This document shows positions 8,700 to 17,810 of a DNA stretch of 64,000 nucleotides, one piece after another. The stretch's first letter is position 1. Each line of letters opens with the position of its first letter. The stretch comes from an uncultured Prevotellaceae bacterium. GTDB lineage: Bacteria > Bacteroidota > Bacteroidia > Bacteroidales > Bacteroidaceae. The notes under the pieces were generated by a model. The model was not told where the DNA came from. It saw only the letters and a list, made by a program, of their open reading frames with translations, and ran no database searches. Made by a program: the position numbers and the translations under genes. Location: contig CAMZCM010000008.1 of assembly GCA_947305005.1 (NCBI GenBank), positions 1-64,000 of the forward strand, read 5' to 3'.

Positions 8700-10730
8700 A
8701 TGAAAAAGATATTCAACCTTTCCGCGATGGTGCGTGGCACCTTTATTTTAGCAACCGTTTTGTTATCCGGTTGGAGTCTTCAGGCCCAGAACCCTTATCT
8801 CCCCTTGTGGGAACACCTGCCCGACGGCGAGCCTCGTGTCTTTGATGACCCTGACAACCCCGGTCGCAAGCGTGTGTATATCGTCGGCTCTCACGACACG
8901 CATTACACAGAATACTGTGGTAATGATGTCCGTCTATGGTCGGCTCCCGTTGAAGACCTCAGCCGATGGCGTGATGAAGGTCCTATCTTCTCGTGGTTTG
9001 TCAATGGAAAATGGGACACGATGTATGCTCCTGACCTCGTTGAAGTAAAAGACAAGAAAACAGGAAAGAAGACCTACTGGCTTTATCCGCACTCCCGCGG
9101 ATGGCGACGTGTCGGCATGGTGTGCCGAGGTGAACGTCCCAGCGGACCTTTCACACCCGTGAACCTGAACGCCGATGGCACGGCGTGTGTAGAGGGTTCT
9201 CTCATTGACTTTGATCCTTCGGTCTTTGTGGAAAATATTACGAACAAGAAAGATCCTGACTTTGCCCGTGGATACAGAGCGTATGTCTTCTATGGTTTCC
9301 GTCATTCCACCGCCTACGAACTTGACCCGAACAATATGTATTCTGTACGTCCAGGGACCAAAGTACATGATTATTTCCTTCCTGCCAGTGAGCGTTATGG
9401 CGTTGTTCGCGACCCTGCAGGAACTACCTATCCCGCATTGTATGCCGGTCAGAACCCTGGAGACTTTAACTTCTTCGAAGCTTCGAGCATTCGTCAAGTT
9501 GGCAACAAATACGTAATGGTGTTCTCCGGATATAGTGGTCCTGACTATGGCCTTGGCTCCACCAACTCCGCTCTTCGCTATGCTTACGGTGACTCACCGT
9601 TAGGTCCTTGGCGTTCTGGTGGCGTTCTCGTAGATTCACGTGGTGTCGTTCCCAATGAGGATGGTACACATCTGACAACCACCAACGCAGGGCACAATAC
9701 TCATGGTTCCTTACAGGAAATCAACGGCCAATGGTATGTCTTTTATCACCGTCCGCCCCGTGGCTTTGGCAATGCCCGTCAGGCAATGGTAGCCCCTGTG
9801 AAGATTACATGGGATAAGAAGTCTGTTGCCAAGGGAGGTACCGTCCGCATTACGGGCTATAACCCTTATGCTGTTGGACAAGAATGGAAAGCTTCTGCCA
9901 GCGATGGAAAGACTTACAATGGCGCTGAAGTCACCAGTGAAGGCTTCCAGATCTATGGTCTGCCGCCCTATGCCTATTACAGCGCTGGTATTGCCTGTTA
10001 TATGACGGGCAATGAATGGCTGCAGGACAACCATGACATTTGGAACAACAGTATGACACTTGCCGGCATCGCCGATGGTGGTATTATTGGTTTCAAATAC
10101 TTTGGTTTTGGCGGTCTGGAAAAGAACACGAAAGGTGTCCGGGCATTCACGGGCACACGACATGGTGACGGCACACTGTTGAACCTGCATTTGGCCTCGA
10201 AAGGTCATGGCGCTTTCCGCATTCATGTGATGCTTGATGGCCCGTATCAGAATAAGGTATGGCGTGGCCGTGAGATTGCTGTCGTTGATATCCCCGGTGA
10301 TGCTTCAAGCGATGTCAGGAATTACACTGTTGCCGTTCCTGCCGTTGAAGGTCTCAAGGGCAAACACGCCATCTATCTTGTCGCAGAAAAAGGATTGACA
10401 GCAAACGCTTCACAACCGCTGTTTGACCTTTACGGTATAGGCTTTAGCAAGGCTGGAAAGACGTGCGATCGTCCGATTGTTCCTACAATCAGTATCACGG
10501 CTGACGGACAGGCTCTCAGTCTCCCTGCCACTCCTATCCATTCTTCCAATACCAATGGTTACACTGATGCTACCCGCTATCAGGTCTATGCCCCACTCAA
10601 GTCAAATTCTGTCTTGAAAGTCAATGCTTCAGATCCAGCAGTGCGCGTGGAAGTTAGCTCCATTGTTGATGGACGTGCTACTGTTCGTTGCTCCTATAAG
10701 GGCAAGGAGAAAATCTATCTGATCAATTAA
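8700..10730 (+). CDS. Secreted GH43 with C-terminal CBM6-like domain
   Basis: A 676-residue exported protein. The first 29 residues are a signal peptide ending in LQAQ. The GH43 catalytic domain covers about 35-385; visible residues are Asp172 in LIDFDPSVF and the probable general acid Glu260 in FNFFEASS. Residues about 410-595 (from GLPPYAYYSAG) form a beta-sandwich that looks like CBM6 but is diverged. The last 80 residues are an extra small domain (ISITADGQAL onward) I do not recognise. It has no lipobox, so it is periplasmic or secreted. It starts 25 bases after the upstream GH43 and ends 18 bases before the next gene start, so it is operonic. Subfamily and bond specificity cannot be read from the sequence; an arabinoxylan debranching role is inferred from context. 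Confidence 0.8.
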   Translation: MKKIFNLSAMVRGTFILATVLLSGWSLQAQNPYLPLWEHLPDGEPRVFDDPDNPGRKRVYIVGSHDTHYTEYCGNDVRLWSAPVEDLSRWRDEGPIFSWFVNGKWDTMYAPDLVEVKDKKTGKKTYWLYPHSRGWRRVGMVCRGERPSGPFTPVNLNADGTACVEGSLIDFDPSVFVENITNKKDPDFARGYRAYVFYGFRHSTAYELDPNNMYSVRPGTKVHDYFLPASERYGVVRDPAGTTYPALYAGQNPGDFNFFEASSIRQVGNKYVMVFSGYSGPDYGLGSTNSALRYAYGDSPLGPWRSGGVLVDSRGVVPNEDGTHLTTTNAGHNTHGSLQEINGQWYVFYHRPPRGFGNARQAMVAPVKITWDKKSVAKGGTVRITGYNPYAVGQEWKASASDGKTYNGAEVTSEGFQIYGLPPYAYYSAGIACYMTGNEWLQDNHDIWNNSMTLAGIADGGIIGFKYFGFGGLEKNTKGVRAFTGTRHGDGTLLNLHLASKGHGAFRIHVMLDGPYQNKVWRGREIAVVDIPGDASSDVRNYTVAVPAVEGLKGKHAIYLVAEKGLTANASQPLFDLYGIGFSKAGKTCDRPIVPTISITADGQALSLPATPIHSSNTNGYTDATRYQVYAPLKSNSVLKVNASDPAVRVEVSSIVDGRATVRCSYKGKEKIYLIN

Positions 10731-10748
10731 TACTAACGAATGATATTT

Positions 10749-13700
10749 ATGAAGAAGAGTCTTTTCTTAGGTGTTTTGGCCTGTATGATGGCCATCACCG
10801 CAATGGCTGCTCCCAAGCCATTACCTTCGCTCCATGTAGAGGGTAAGTGGATTGTTGACAGTCACGGCAACCATGTTGTCCTTCACGGTGTCATGGATAC
10901 GCCCAGTATGTACTTCAATGACAACCGCTGGGGCGGTGGCTATAATGAAACTGGAGCAAGAAACTGTCTCGCCTACTTCGAAAAAATATTCACGGGTCTG
11001 GAACAGGCTAACTGTGATGTCTTCCGTCTGCACCTCGACCCTGCCTGGACCAGTGACGGCAGCATCACTGCCGCTGGATTCACAAAGAATTCTGAAGGGA
11101 AGACCATAGACCCGTTAGGGAATGAGGTAGGCGGCGAAGCCGACATCTCCCATTTCAGTTCTGCGCGTTTATCCACCTTCTTGGATCAAGTCTATTGTCC
11201 GTTGATGGAAAAAGCCATGAAGCATGGAATGTATGTCGTGGTACGCCCACCAGGAGTCTGTCCTGGAGAGATTCGGGTAGATGGTTATTACCAAAAGTAC
11301 CTTATGGAAGTCTGGGACATTGTCACCAAGAAAGACTTTATCCGCAGGTATCCCGGACAGATTAGCATCGAGCTGGCCAATGAGCCAGTGAGTGTGAAGA
11401 ACAATCAGGGTGCTAACGACTCGAAAGCGCTCCGCGATTTCTTCCAACCCATTGTGAATAAGATTCGTGAAAACTGTTTCACGGGTATTATATGGGTGCC
11501 GGGTGCCGGCTGGCAGGCTAGCTATGCCGACTATGCCACCTATCCCATTGAGGATGTCAACTTCGGCTATGCTGTCCATGACTATGACGGTTGGTATGGC
11601 TGCGAGGACAAAAAATGGACTGCTGCAGATGTTCCTGCCAGAACACAAGCTAAGATTACCCAGTTCCACAATCAGGTTCCTGTGGTAGATACCAATCCCA
11701 TTATCATTACAGAGATTGACTGGAGCCCCAAAAATCCAGGATCTGGTCACTATAATGAACATGGTGATTGGGTGGAGTCCAATTATGGGACATGGGCAAC
11801 AGGACGAACATCCGTCTGGGGCCAGATCACGAAGAACGTACACGACCACTACGGGAATATCTCTATGACACTCTCAGGCACCCACTGTCTTCTGGATGTA
11901 GATACTCTCATCCAAAAAAACAAGGTCGTCCCATCCTTTGGTGGCTTGGAAGAAGCTTGTGGTAAAGCTTGCATGGACTGGTATGCAGAGTATGCAAAGG
12001 TCGATAATCCGTTGCCCGACTTCACCAGCGTACCTATCAGCGATTTGGGCACTACCTACGAAAATCCCATTGTGCGTGCTGATTTCCCTGATCCTGATGT
12101 GATCCGTGTAGGTGACACTTTTTATATGATCAGCACCACCATGCATCACTTCCCTGGCGCTACCATCTTGAAGTCACAAGACATGGTTAACTGGGAATAT
12201 TGTGCACAGCCACTTACACAGTTGGCAGACAACGACCGCTACAATCTCCTGAACGACAAGAATGCCTATGCCGCTGGCATGTGGGCCTGCTCCATGAAAT
12301 ATTATAATGGCAGATTCTACATACTCATCAACGGTAATGATGCAGGCGGATGGTTGCTCTCAACAACGAACCCTGAAGGAACTTGGCAGAAAAAGAAGCT
12401 TAGTCGTGGTTACTATGACCCGGGCATGCTCTTTGACAATGGCAAGGTTTATATTGCCTGCGGTATAGAGAATATCTATATGTGTGAGTTAGACGAGGAC
12501 TTCAACTTCATTCAGGATAAAAAAGTCATTAGTGACAAACCACAGCTCGAAGGCTGCCACTTGTATAAGAAAGGTGATTACTACTATATCTATGCCACCT
12601 ACGGCGGTTGGCCCAGTGGACAAGCTGTGTTCCGCTCGAAGGATATCTTTGGTCCTTATGAGGAGAAGATGCTCGTAGAAAGATATATCAATGATAAGCC
12701 TAACACCATCCATCAAGGTGCTCTCATTGAGGATATCGAAGGCAAGTGGTGGACCATCATGCAACAAGACCTCGGCTGTTTGGGACGTTTCCCGAACCTG
12801 CAACCCGTGAAGTGGAGTGACGGATGGCCTATCGTAGGTGACAATGGTGTGCCTTACGACACCTACACCAAACCTGCTGCTACGGGTGACATCAGCGTGA
12901 AGTATCTACCAACGACAGACAACTTCCGTTCCTACCCGCTTGGACAGCAGTGGGAATGGAACCACAATCCCGATAACAATGCATGGAGCCTCTTCGAACG
13001 TCCGGGATGGCTTCGTCTGAAGACAACAAATACCGTCACACGTCTCACCCAAGCACGCAACATGTTGACCCAGCGTGCATTTATGAAGAAAGATAAGGCT
13101 ACAACGGGATCTATCCGAATGGATGTTCGTCGTATGCAGGAGGGTGACCGCGCTGGTATCTGTGTGTTCCAGGATCCTTATGCTATGATTGGCGTGGAAG
13201 TGAAGAACGGCAAGTATCAGGTCTTCTGGCGTCAGGACACCTTGCGTGTCGATAATAACTTCACTCCGAATGAGACGAGTGCTTCTGTGGAAGTTGACAG
13301 CATCATTTATCTGCGCGCATCCGTCAACTACTCTACCAGTAAGACGAAATTCTACTATTCCCTTGATAACAAGCAGTGGACTGAATTAGGCAACGAGACC
13401 AAGCTGGGCTTTAACCTGACTGTTTTTGTCGGTGCACGTTTTGGGCTTTACTACTTCTCGACCAAAAACGCAGGCGGCATCGCTGACTTTGACTGGTTCA
13501 CCACAGAAGATGACTTTGACGAAGACACGCAATATCCACCATACAAGGCAACATTGGATGTCAACATGTTTACGGTCAAGAACATTGCTCCAGCCTCGCG
13601 AACTTTTTCAGCTATGGTCAGTAACTTCTGTTCACCGGGCATCACTGCTACTTTCCTTGATAAACATAAGGAGAATGTAACGACCCAGACCGACTTTGAA

Positions 13701-14441
13701 CCTGAAACAGAAGGTATTGTTGAGTTCCGCAACGGACAGATGGTTGGTATTGGACAGGGAAGCACCAGCGTTAAGGCAACCTATACCGATCCTTTCGGCA
13801 ATCAGGTAGAAACTTCATTTACTGTTACTTCCAGCTATTTCCCGCTCGATCCGCAATACATCACAACCAACTTAGACGGTTCAAATACTTATTCCAAGGG
13901 TTCGCTATATAGTACTTTTAAGTTTACTAAGTTGAATGAGGAATCAAGTCAAGTAGGATGGGTTTATCCAAATGCCGTTGATATGTCCGGATACAAATAT
14001 CTCGTTGTCAACCTCTATAAGAAGCAGACGGCAGATGTTCATCTGAACATTTACACGACAACTAATCTTTCTGGTCCATATCATTCTACAGAAGCGTTCG
14101 GTGATGAGACCCAGATTGTTGTGGATTTGGCGAAAACCAAATACACTTCCTGGAACAAAAAAGGACGAAAAGTGGATACAAAGAATATTCAAATGATTAC
14201 CTTTACGGGGGAAAAAGCCAATGGATATTTATACCTTCGCAACATGTTCCTCTCTAATGACAGTCAGTACGATCCTACAGGAGTGGTTGATTTCTCTGAC
14301 CAGACTGAAGAAGATGCCAACACTGACATCTATTCCCTCTCTGGGCAGCGCATACGTCAATCCGCTGGTCAGAACCTGTCAAAACGAGGACTGCCGTCAG
14401 GCTTCTACATTGTCGGTCGTAAAAAAGTCTTCGTGAAATAA
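10749..14441 (+). CDS. Bifunctional GH5-GH43 xylan-degrading protein
   Basis: I prefer the ATG at 10749 over the in-frame ATG at 10740, because MKKSLFLGVL starts a normal signal peptide (1230 residues). Domains are GH5 (about 25-415), with acid/base Glu212 in ELANEPV and nucleophile Glu322 in IITEIDW; GH43 (about 435-730), starting at ADFPDPDVIRVGD with Asp448 as general base; a beta-xylosidase C-terminal ConA-like domain (about 735-940); a Big-type Ig domain (about 945-1040); a sandwich domain (about 1050-1180); and a sorting-like tail (DIYSLSGQR ... GRKKVFVK). GH5 would cut the backbone and GH43 would remove arabinose or xylose. The GH43-ConA pair is of the same type as the separate protein at 17811. 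The tail suggests T9SS export or surface attachment. GH5 subfamily is not assigned. Confidence 0.85.
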   Translation: MKKSLFLGVLACMMAITAMAAPKPLPSLHVEGKWIVDSHGNHVVLHGVMDTPSMYFNDNRWGGGYNETGARNCLAYFEKIFTGLEQANCDVFRLHLDPAWTSDGSITAAGFTKNSEGKTIDPLGNEVGGEADISHFSSARLSTFLDQVYCPLMEKAMKHGMYVVVRPPGVCPGEIRVDGYYQKYLMEVWDIVTKKDFIRRYPGQISIELANEPVSVKNNQGANDSKALRDFFQPIVNKIRENCFTGIIWVPGAGWQASYADYATYPIEDVNFGYAVHDYDGWYGCEDKKWTAADVPARTQAKITQFHNQVPVVDTNPIIITEIDWSPKNPGSGHYNEHGDWVESNYGTWATGRTSVWGQITKNVHDHYGNISMTLSGTHCLLDVDTLIQKNKVVPSFGGLEEACGKACMDWYAEYAKVDNPLPDFTSVPISDLGTTYENPIVRADFPDPDVIRVGDTFYMISTTMHHFPGATILKSQDMVNWEYCAQPLTQLADNDRYNLLNDKNAYAAGMWACSMKYYNGRFYILINGNDAGGWLLSTTNPEGTWQKKKLSRGYYDPGMLFDNGKVYIACGIENIYMCELDEDFNFIQDKKVISDKPQLEGCHLYKKGDYYYIYATYGGWPSGQAVFRSKDIFGPYEEKMLVERYINDKPNTIHQGALIEDIEGKWWTIMQQDLGCLGRFPNLQPVKWSDGWPIVGDNGVPYDTYTKPAATGDISVKYLPTTDNFRSYPLGQQWEWNHNPDNNAWSLFERPGWLRLKTTNTVTRLTQARNMLTQRAFMKKDKATTGSIRMDVRRMQEGDRAGICVFQDPYAMIGVEVKNGKYQVFWRQDTLRVDNNFTPNETSASVEVDSIIYLRASVNYSTSKTKFYYSLDNKQWTELGNETKLGFNLTVFVGARFGLYYFSTKNAGGIADFDWFTTEDDFDEDTQYPPYKATLDVNMFTVKNIAPASRTFSAMVSNFCSPGITATFLDKHKENVTTQTDFEPETEGIVEFRNGQMVGIGQGSTSVKATYTDPFGNQVETSFTVTSSYFPLDPQYITTNLDGSNTYSKGSLYSTFKFTKLNEESSQVGWVYPNAVDMSGYKYLVVNLYKKQTADVHLNIYTTTNLSGPYHSTEAFGDETQIVVDLAKTKYTSWNKKGRKVDTKNIQMITFTGEKANGYLYLRNMFLSNDSQYDPTGVVDFSDQTEEDANTDIYSLSGQRIRQSAGQNLSKRGLPSGFYIVGRKKVFVK

Positions 14442-14477
14442 TAGATTCAACACTTAAGAACAGATATCCACCTCTTT

Positions 14478-17400
14478 ATGAAAAAGACAAAATCCATTTT
14501 CCTGGTTGCTATGCTGCTCATGGGCGGTAGTCAACTATTTGCTCAAGGCCTGAAGGATGTTTACAAGAAGTATTTCATGGTCGGCGTGGCCGTGAACCAA
14601 CGAAATGTATCCAACGCCCAACAGCAGGATCTTCTCCGTCAGGAGTTCAACAGCATCACAGCTGAAAATGATATGAAACCGGAACCGACTGAACCCAACG
14701 AGGGAGAATTCAGTTGGGAAAGGGCTGACCGTATCGCTGATTTCTGTCGGCAGAACGGTATCAAGCTGCGTGGACACTGCCTGATGTGGCATGCACAACT
14801 CGGCAAATGGATGCTGGAAGACAATCCCACCAAGGAGGTTTTTTATGCTCGCATGAAGAATCATATCCAGAATGTGGTTACACGTTACAAGGATATCGTC
14901 TATTGCTGGGATGTGGTCAACGAGGCCATCACTGACGACAAGAATGCTGAGGATCCTTATCGTCAGAGTCCTATGTATAAGCTCTGTGGCGATGAGTTCA
15001 TTGCCCGCGCCTTCCAGTATGCTCGTGAGGCTGACCCCAAGGCTCTGCTCTTCTACAATGACTACAACGAGACCGATCCCGTGAAGAGTCAGCGCATCTA
15101 TGAGATGGTAAAGAAGATGAAGGACAATGGGGTGCCCATCGATGGTATCGGTATGCAAGGCCATTACAACATCTATGGACCTACTGAGGAGGAAGTGGAT
15201 CGTGCATTGAATCTGTACAAGAAGATTGTCAAACACATTCATGTCACAGAACTCGATGTCCGTATCAATGAGGAAATGGGTGGTCAGCTGCGTTTCAGCC
15301 GTAAAGAGATCAAGGTGAGCGATAGCATCAAGCAGCACCTTGCTGACCAGTACGCCCGTCTCTTCCGTGTCTTCCGTAAACACAAGGATGTCATCGACTG
15401 CGTGACTTTCTGGAATCTCTCTGATCGCGACTCATGGCTGGGTGTAGCCAACTATCCCCTGCCCTTCGATTCCGACTATCAGCCTAAGTTGGCATACAAA
15501 TACATCCATGATATGAAGAAGCCGGCCTGGGGAATACCTGCAAAGCCCGCGAAAAAAGAAAGACCTGCCCGCCAGCCACGCTACCAGTCTTCAGGACGCC
15601 AACGTAATCCCATCGTGCAAACGTGGTTCACCACGGATCCGGCTCCTCTGGTCGTGGGTGACTCCATCTTGTACGTCTATACGGGTCATGACGAGGACAA
15701 CGCAGACTTCTTCTGGATGCAGGAATGGCGCGTCTATTCTACAAAGGATATGGTCAACTGGACCGATCATGGTTCCCCTCTGGCCCTCGAAAGCTTCTCG
15801 TGGGCTGATGACCGCGCCTGGGCTGCTCAGACCATAGAGCGCGACGGCAAGTTCTATTGGTATATCTGTGCTCACTCCAAAATTTCAAACGGTATGGCCA
15901 TCGGCGTTGCTGTCAGCGACTCCCCGACTGGCCCGTTCCGCGATGCCATTGGTAAGCCGTTGTTCGAGAACGGCTCCTGGGATCACATTGATCCGACAGT
16001 GATGATTGACGATGACGGTCAGGCATGGCTCATGTGGGGTAATCCTCGCGTCTATTATCTGAAGCTGAACCGTGACATGATCTCCTACGAGGGAGAACTC
16101 GGTATGTTGGAAATGACCGAACAAGCTTTCGGTTCACCCACCATGAAAGAGCGTGAGAAGGGAAAGGAATATAAGGATAGCTACGTGGAAGGTCCTTGGA
16201 TTCGGAAAGTGGATATCTCCAGATTCCAAGTTCCTGATTCTAAGAAGTATCAACTTCTCTATGCTGCCGGCGGTGTTCCTGAACACATCAGCTACAGCAC
16301 GGCTCCATCACCGACCGGTCCTTGGACTTATGCCGGCATTATCATGCCGTTGGGCGGTACCGAGTCTTTCACTAACCACTGCGGTGTAACCGACTTCAAA
16401 GGTCATTCCTATTTCTTCTACCATACGGGTAAGTTGCCCGGTGGCGGCGGTTTCGGACGCAGCACGGCCGTAGAGGAATTCCGTTACAATCCCGATGGCT
16501 CCTTCCCGACGATTCATCCTACAGACGAAGGCGTACAGCCCATCGGAACCCTTAACCCCTATACACGAGTTGAGGCTGAGACGATGGCATTCTCACGTGG
16601 TCTGAAGACCGAGCAGAACAGACAGATCGGTGTTTATGTCACCGAGATCCATAATGGTGATTATATCCGATTGGATGCCGTCGATTTCAGCGCCGGCGCT
16701 CCAAAGACTTTCACCGCCCGTGTGGCCAGCGGCTTGCGTGGTGGACAGATAGAAGTACGCATCGACAGCATTGGTGGTCCCCTGCTGACTCGTCTGGAAG
16801 TTCCTGCTACGGGTGGTTGGGAACAGTGGAAAACACTGAGTGCCGATATCGAAGGCTCGGTCACACCTGCCATTCATGACTTGTTCTTTGTCTTCACCGG
16901 CCGCAAAGGTCCCAAATTGTTCAACTTCGACTGGTGGGGCTTCAACCTGAAGAAACAACGCATCATCGAAGAAGGCGGCACAGGTCCTCATAAAGCTGTG
17001 ATGCAGGAGGTAGAAGGCTTGAAGGCTCACACCATCTTCGCCCCGCAAGACCTCTCTAAGTTCAATCAGAAGAACCCGCTCCCTGTTCTCGTCTGGGGCA
17101 ATGGCGCTTGTGCCAACTCTCCCTTTGAGCACGCCAAATTCCTCAACGAAATAGCCTCCTATGGTTATCTGGTCATCGCTACGGGTTATATCCCCATGAA
17201 CGATGACTGGTACAATGGTCCGATGTCAACAGCTCAGCAACAGATTGAGAGTATCGACTGGGCTTATGCGCAGAATGCAGATCCTGCCAGTCCCTACTAT
17301 CAGAAAATCGATCTGAAAAACCTGTGTATTTCCGGTATGTCCTGCGGTGGTTTGCAGTCGCTCTATAACTGTGCAGAGCCACGCGTCTCAGCGATGATGA

Positions 17401-17780
17401 TCTGCAACAGCGGCCTCTTCAAACCACAAAACGCTGCCCAGGCTGTGGGCGGTATGCCAATGCCCGACAAGACCAAACTGCAGGATATTCACACGCCCAT
17501 CATCTATATCCTCGGCGGCAAACCCGATATCGCTTATGAAAACGGTATGGATGACTTCCAACGGATTCAGCATGTTCCCGCCTATGCAGCCAACCTGCCC
17601 GTAGGTCATGGAGGTACCTATCTGCAGGCTCATGGCGGTGAGTTTGCCGTAGTAGCCCGTGCTTGGCTCGACTGGCAGCTGAAAGGCGACTCACAGGCAG
17701 CCCGTCAGTTCACTGGCAAGAATCCCGCTTTGGCCAGCCGACAAGGTTGGACGCTGGAGCGCAACAAGAAAGCAAAATAA
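14478..17780 (+). CDS. Trifunctional GH10 xylanase-GH43-CBM6-esterase
   Basis: An 1100-residue exported protein (signal peptide 1-23, cut after LFAQ). GH10 endo-xylanase covers about 25-350, with acid/base Glu149 in WDVVNEA and nucleophile Glu258 in HVTELDVR. A basic, proline-rich linker (about 355-375) leads to GH43 (about 376-690), with Asp387, Asp505 in HIDPT and Glu571 in YVEGPW. A CBM6-type sandwich follows (about 695-825, RVEAETMAF). Residues about 840-1100 are an alpha/beta hydrolase: nucleophile Ser955 in SGMSCGG, probable Asp1017 and His1044 in LPVGHGG. One chain therefore carries backbone cutting, debranching, binding and probably de-esterification. The esterase does not look like CE1 or CE6 at motif level; acetyl-xylan or feruloyl esterase activity is inferred. 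The gene starts 36 bases after the GH5-GH43 gene. Confidence 0.88.
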   Translation: MKKTKSIFLVAMLLMGGSQLFAQGLKDVYKKYFMVGVAVNQRNVSNAQQQDLLRQEFNSITAENDMKPEPTEPNEGEFSWERADRIADFCRQNGIKLRGHCLMWHAQLGKWMLEDNPTKEVFYARMKNHIQNVVTRYKDIVYCWDVVNEAITDDKNAEDPYRQSPMYKLCGDEFIARAFQYAREADPKALLFYNDYNETDPVKSQRIYEMVKKMKDNGVPIDGIGMQGHYNIYGPTEEEVDRALNLYKKIVKHIHVTELDVRINEEMGGQLRFSRKEIKVSDSIKQHLADQYARLFRVFRKHKDVIDCVTFWNLSDRDSWLGVANYPLPFDSDYQPKLAYKYIHDMKKPAWGIPAKPAKKERPARQPRYQSSGRQRNPIVQTWFTTDPAPLVVGDSILYVYTGHDEDNADFFWMQEWRVYSTKDMVNWTDHGSPLALESFSWADDRAWAAQTIERDGKFYWYICAHSKISNGMAIGVAVSDSPTGPFRDAIGKPLFENGSWDHIDPTVMIDDDGQAWLMWGNPRVYYLKLNRDMISYEGELGMLEMTEQAFGSPTMKEREKGKEYKDSYVEGPWIRKVDISRFQVPDSKKYQLLYAAGGVPEHISYSTAPSPTGPWTYAGIIMPLGGTESFTNHCGVTDFKGHSYFFYHTGKLPGGGGFGRSTAVEEFRYNPDGSFPTIHPTDEGVQPIGTLNPYTRVEAETMAFSRGLKTEQNRQIGVYVTEIHNGDYIRLDAVDFSAGAPKTFTARVASGLRGGQIEVRIDSIGGPLLTRLEVPATGGWEQWKTLSADIEGSVTPAIHDLFFVFTGRKGPKLFNFDWWGFNLKKQRIIEEGGTGPHKAVMQEVEGLKAHTIFAPQDLSKFNQKNPLPVLVWGNGACANSPFEHAKFLNEIASYGYLVIATGYIPMNDDWYNGPMSTAQQQIESIDWAYAQNADPASPYYQKIDLKNLCISGMSCGGLQSLYNCAEPRVSAMMICNSGLFKPQNAAQAVGGMPMPDKTKLQDIHTPIIYILGGKPDIAYENGMDDFQRIQHVPAYAANLPVGHGGTYLQAHGGEFAVVARAWLDWQLKGDSQAARQFTGKNPALASRQGWTLERNKKAK

Positions 17781-17810
17781 TCGCTGTCTCACCATTAAAC
17801 ATTTACCCTT

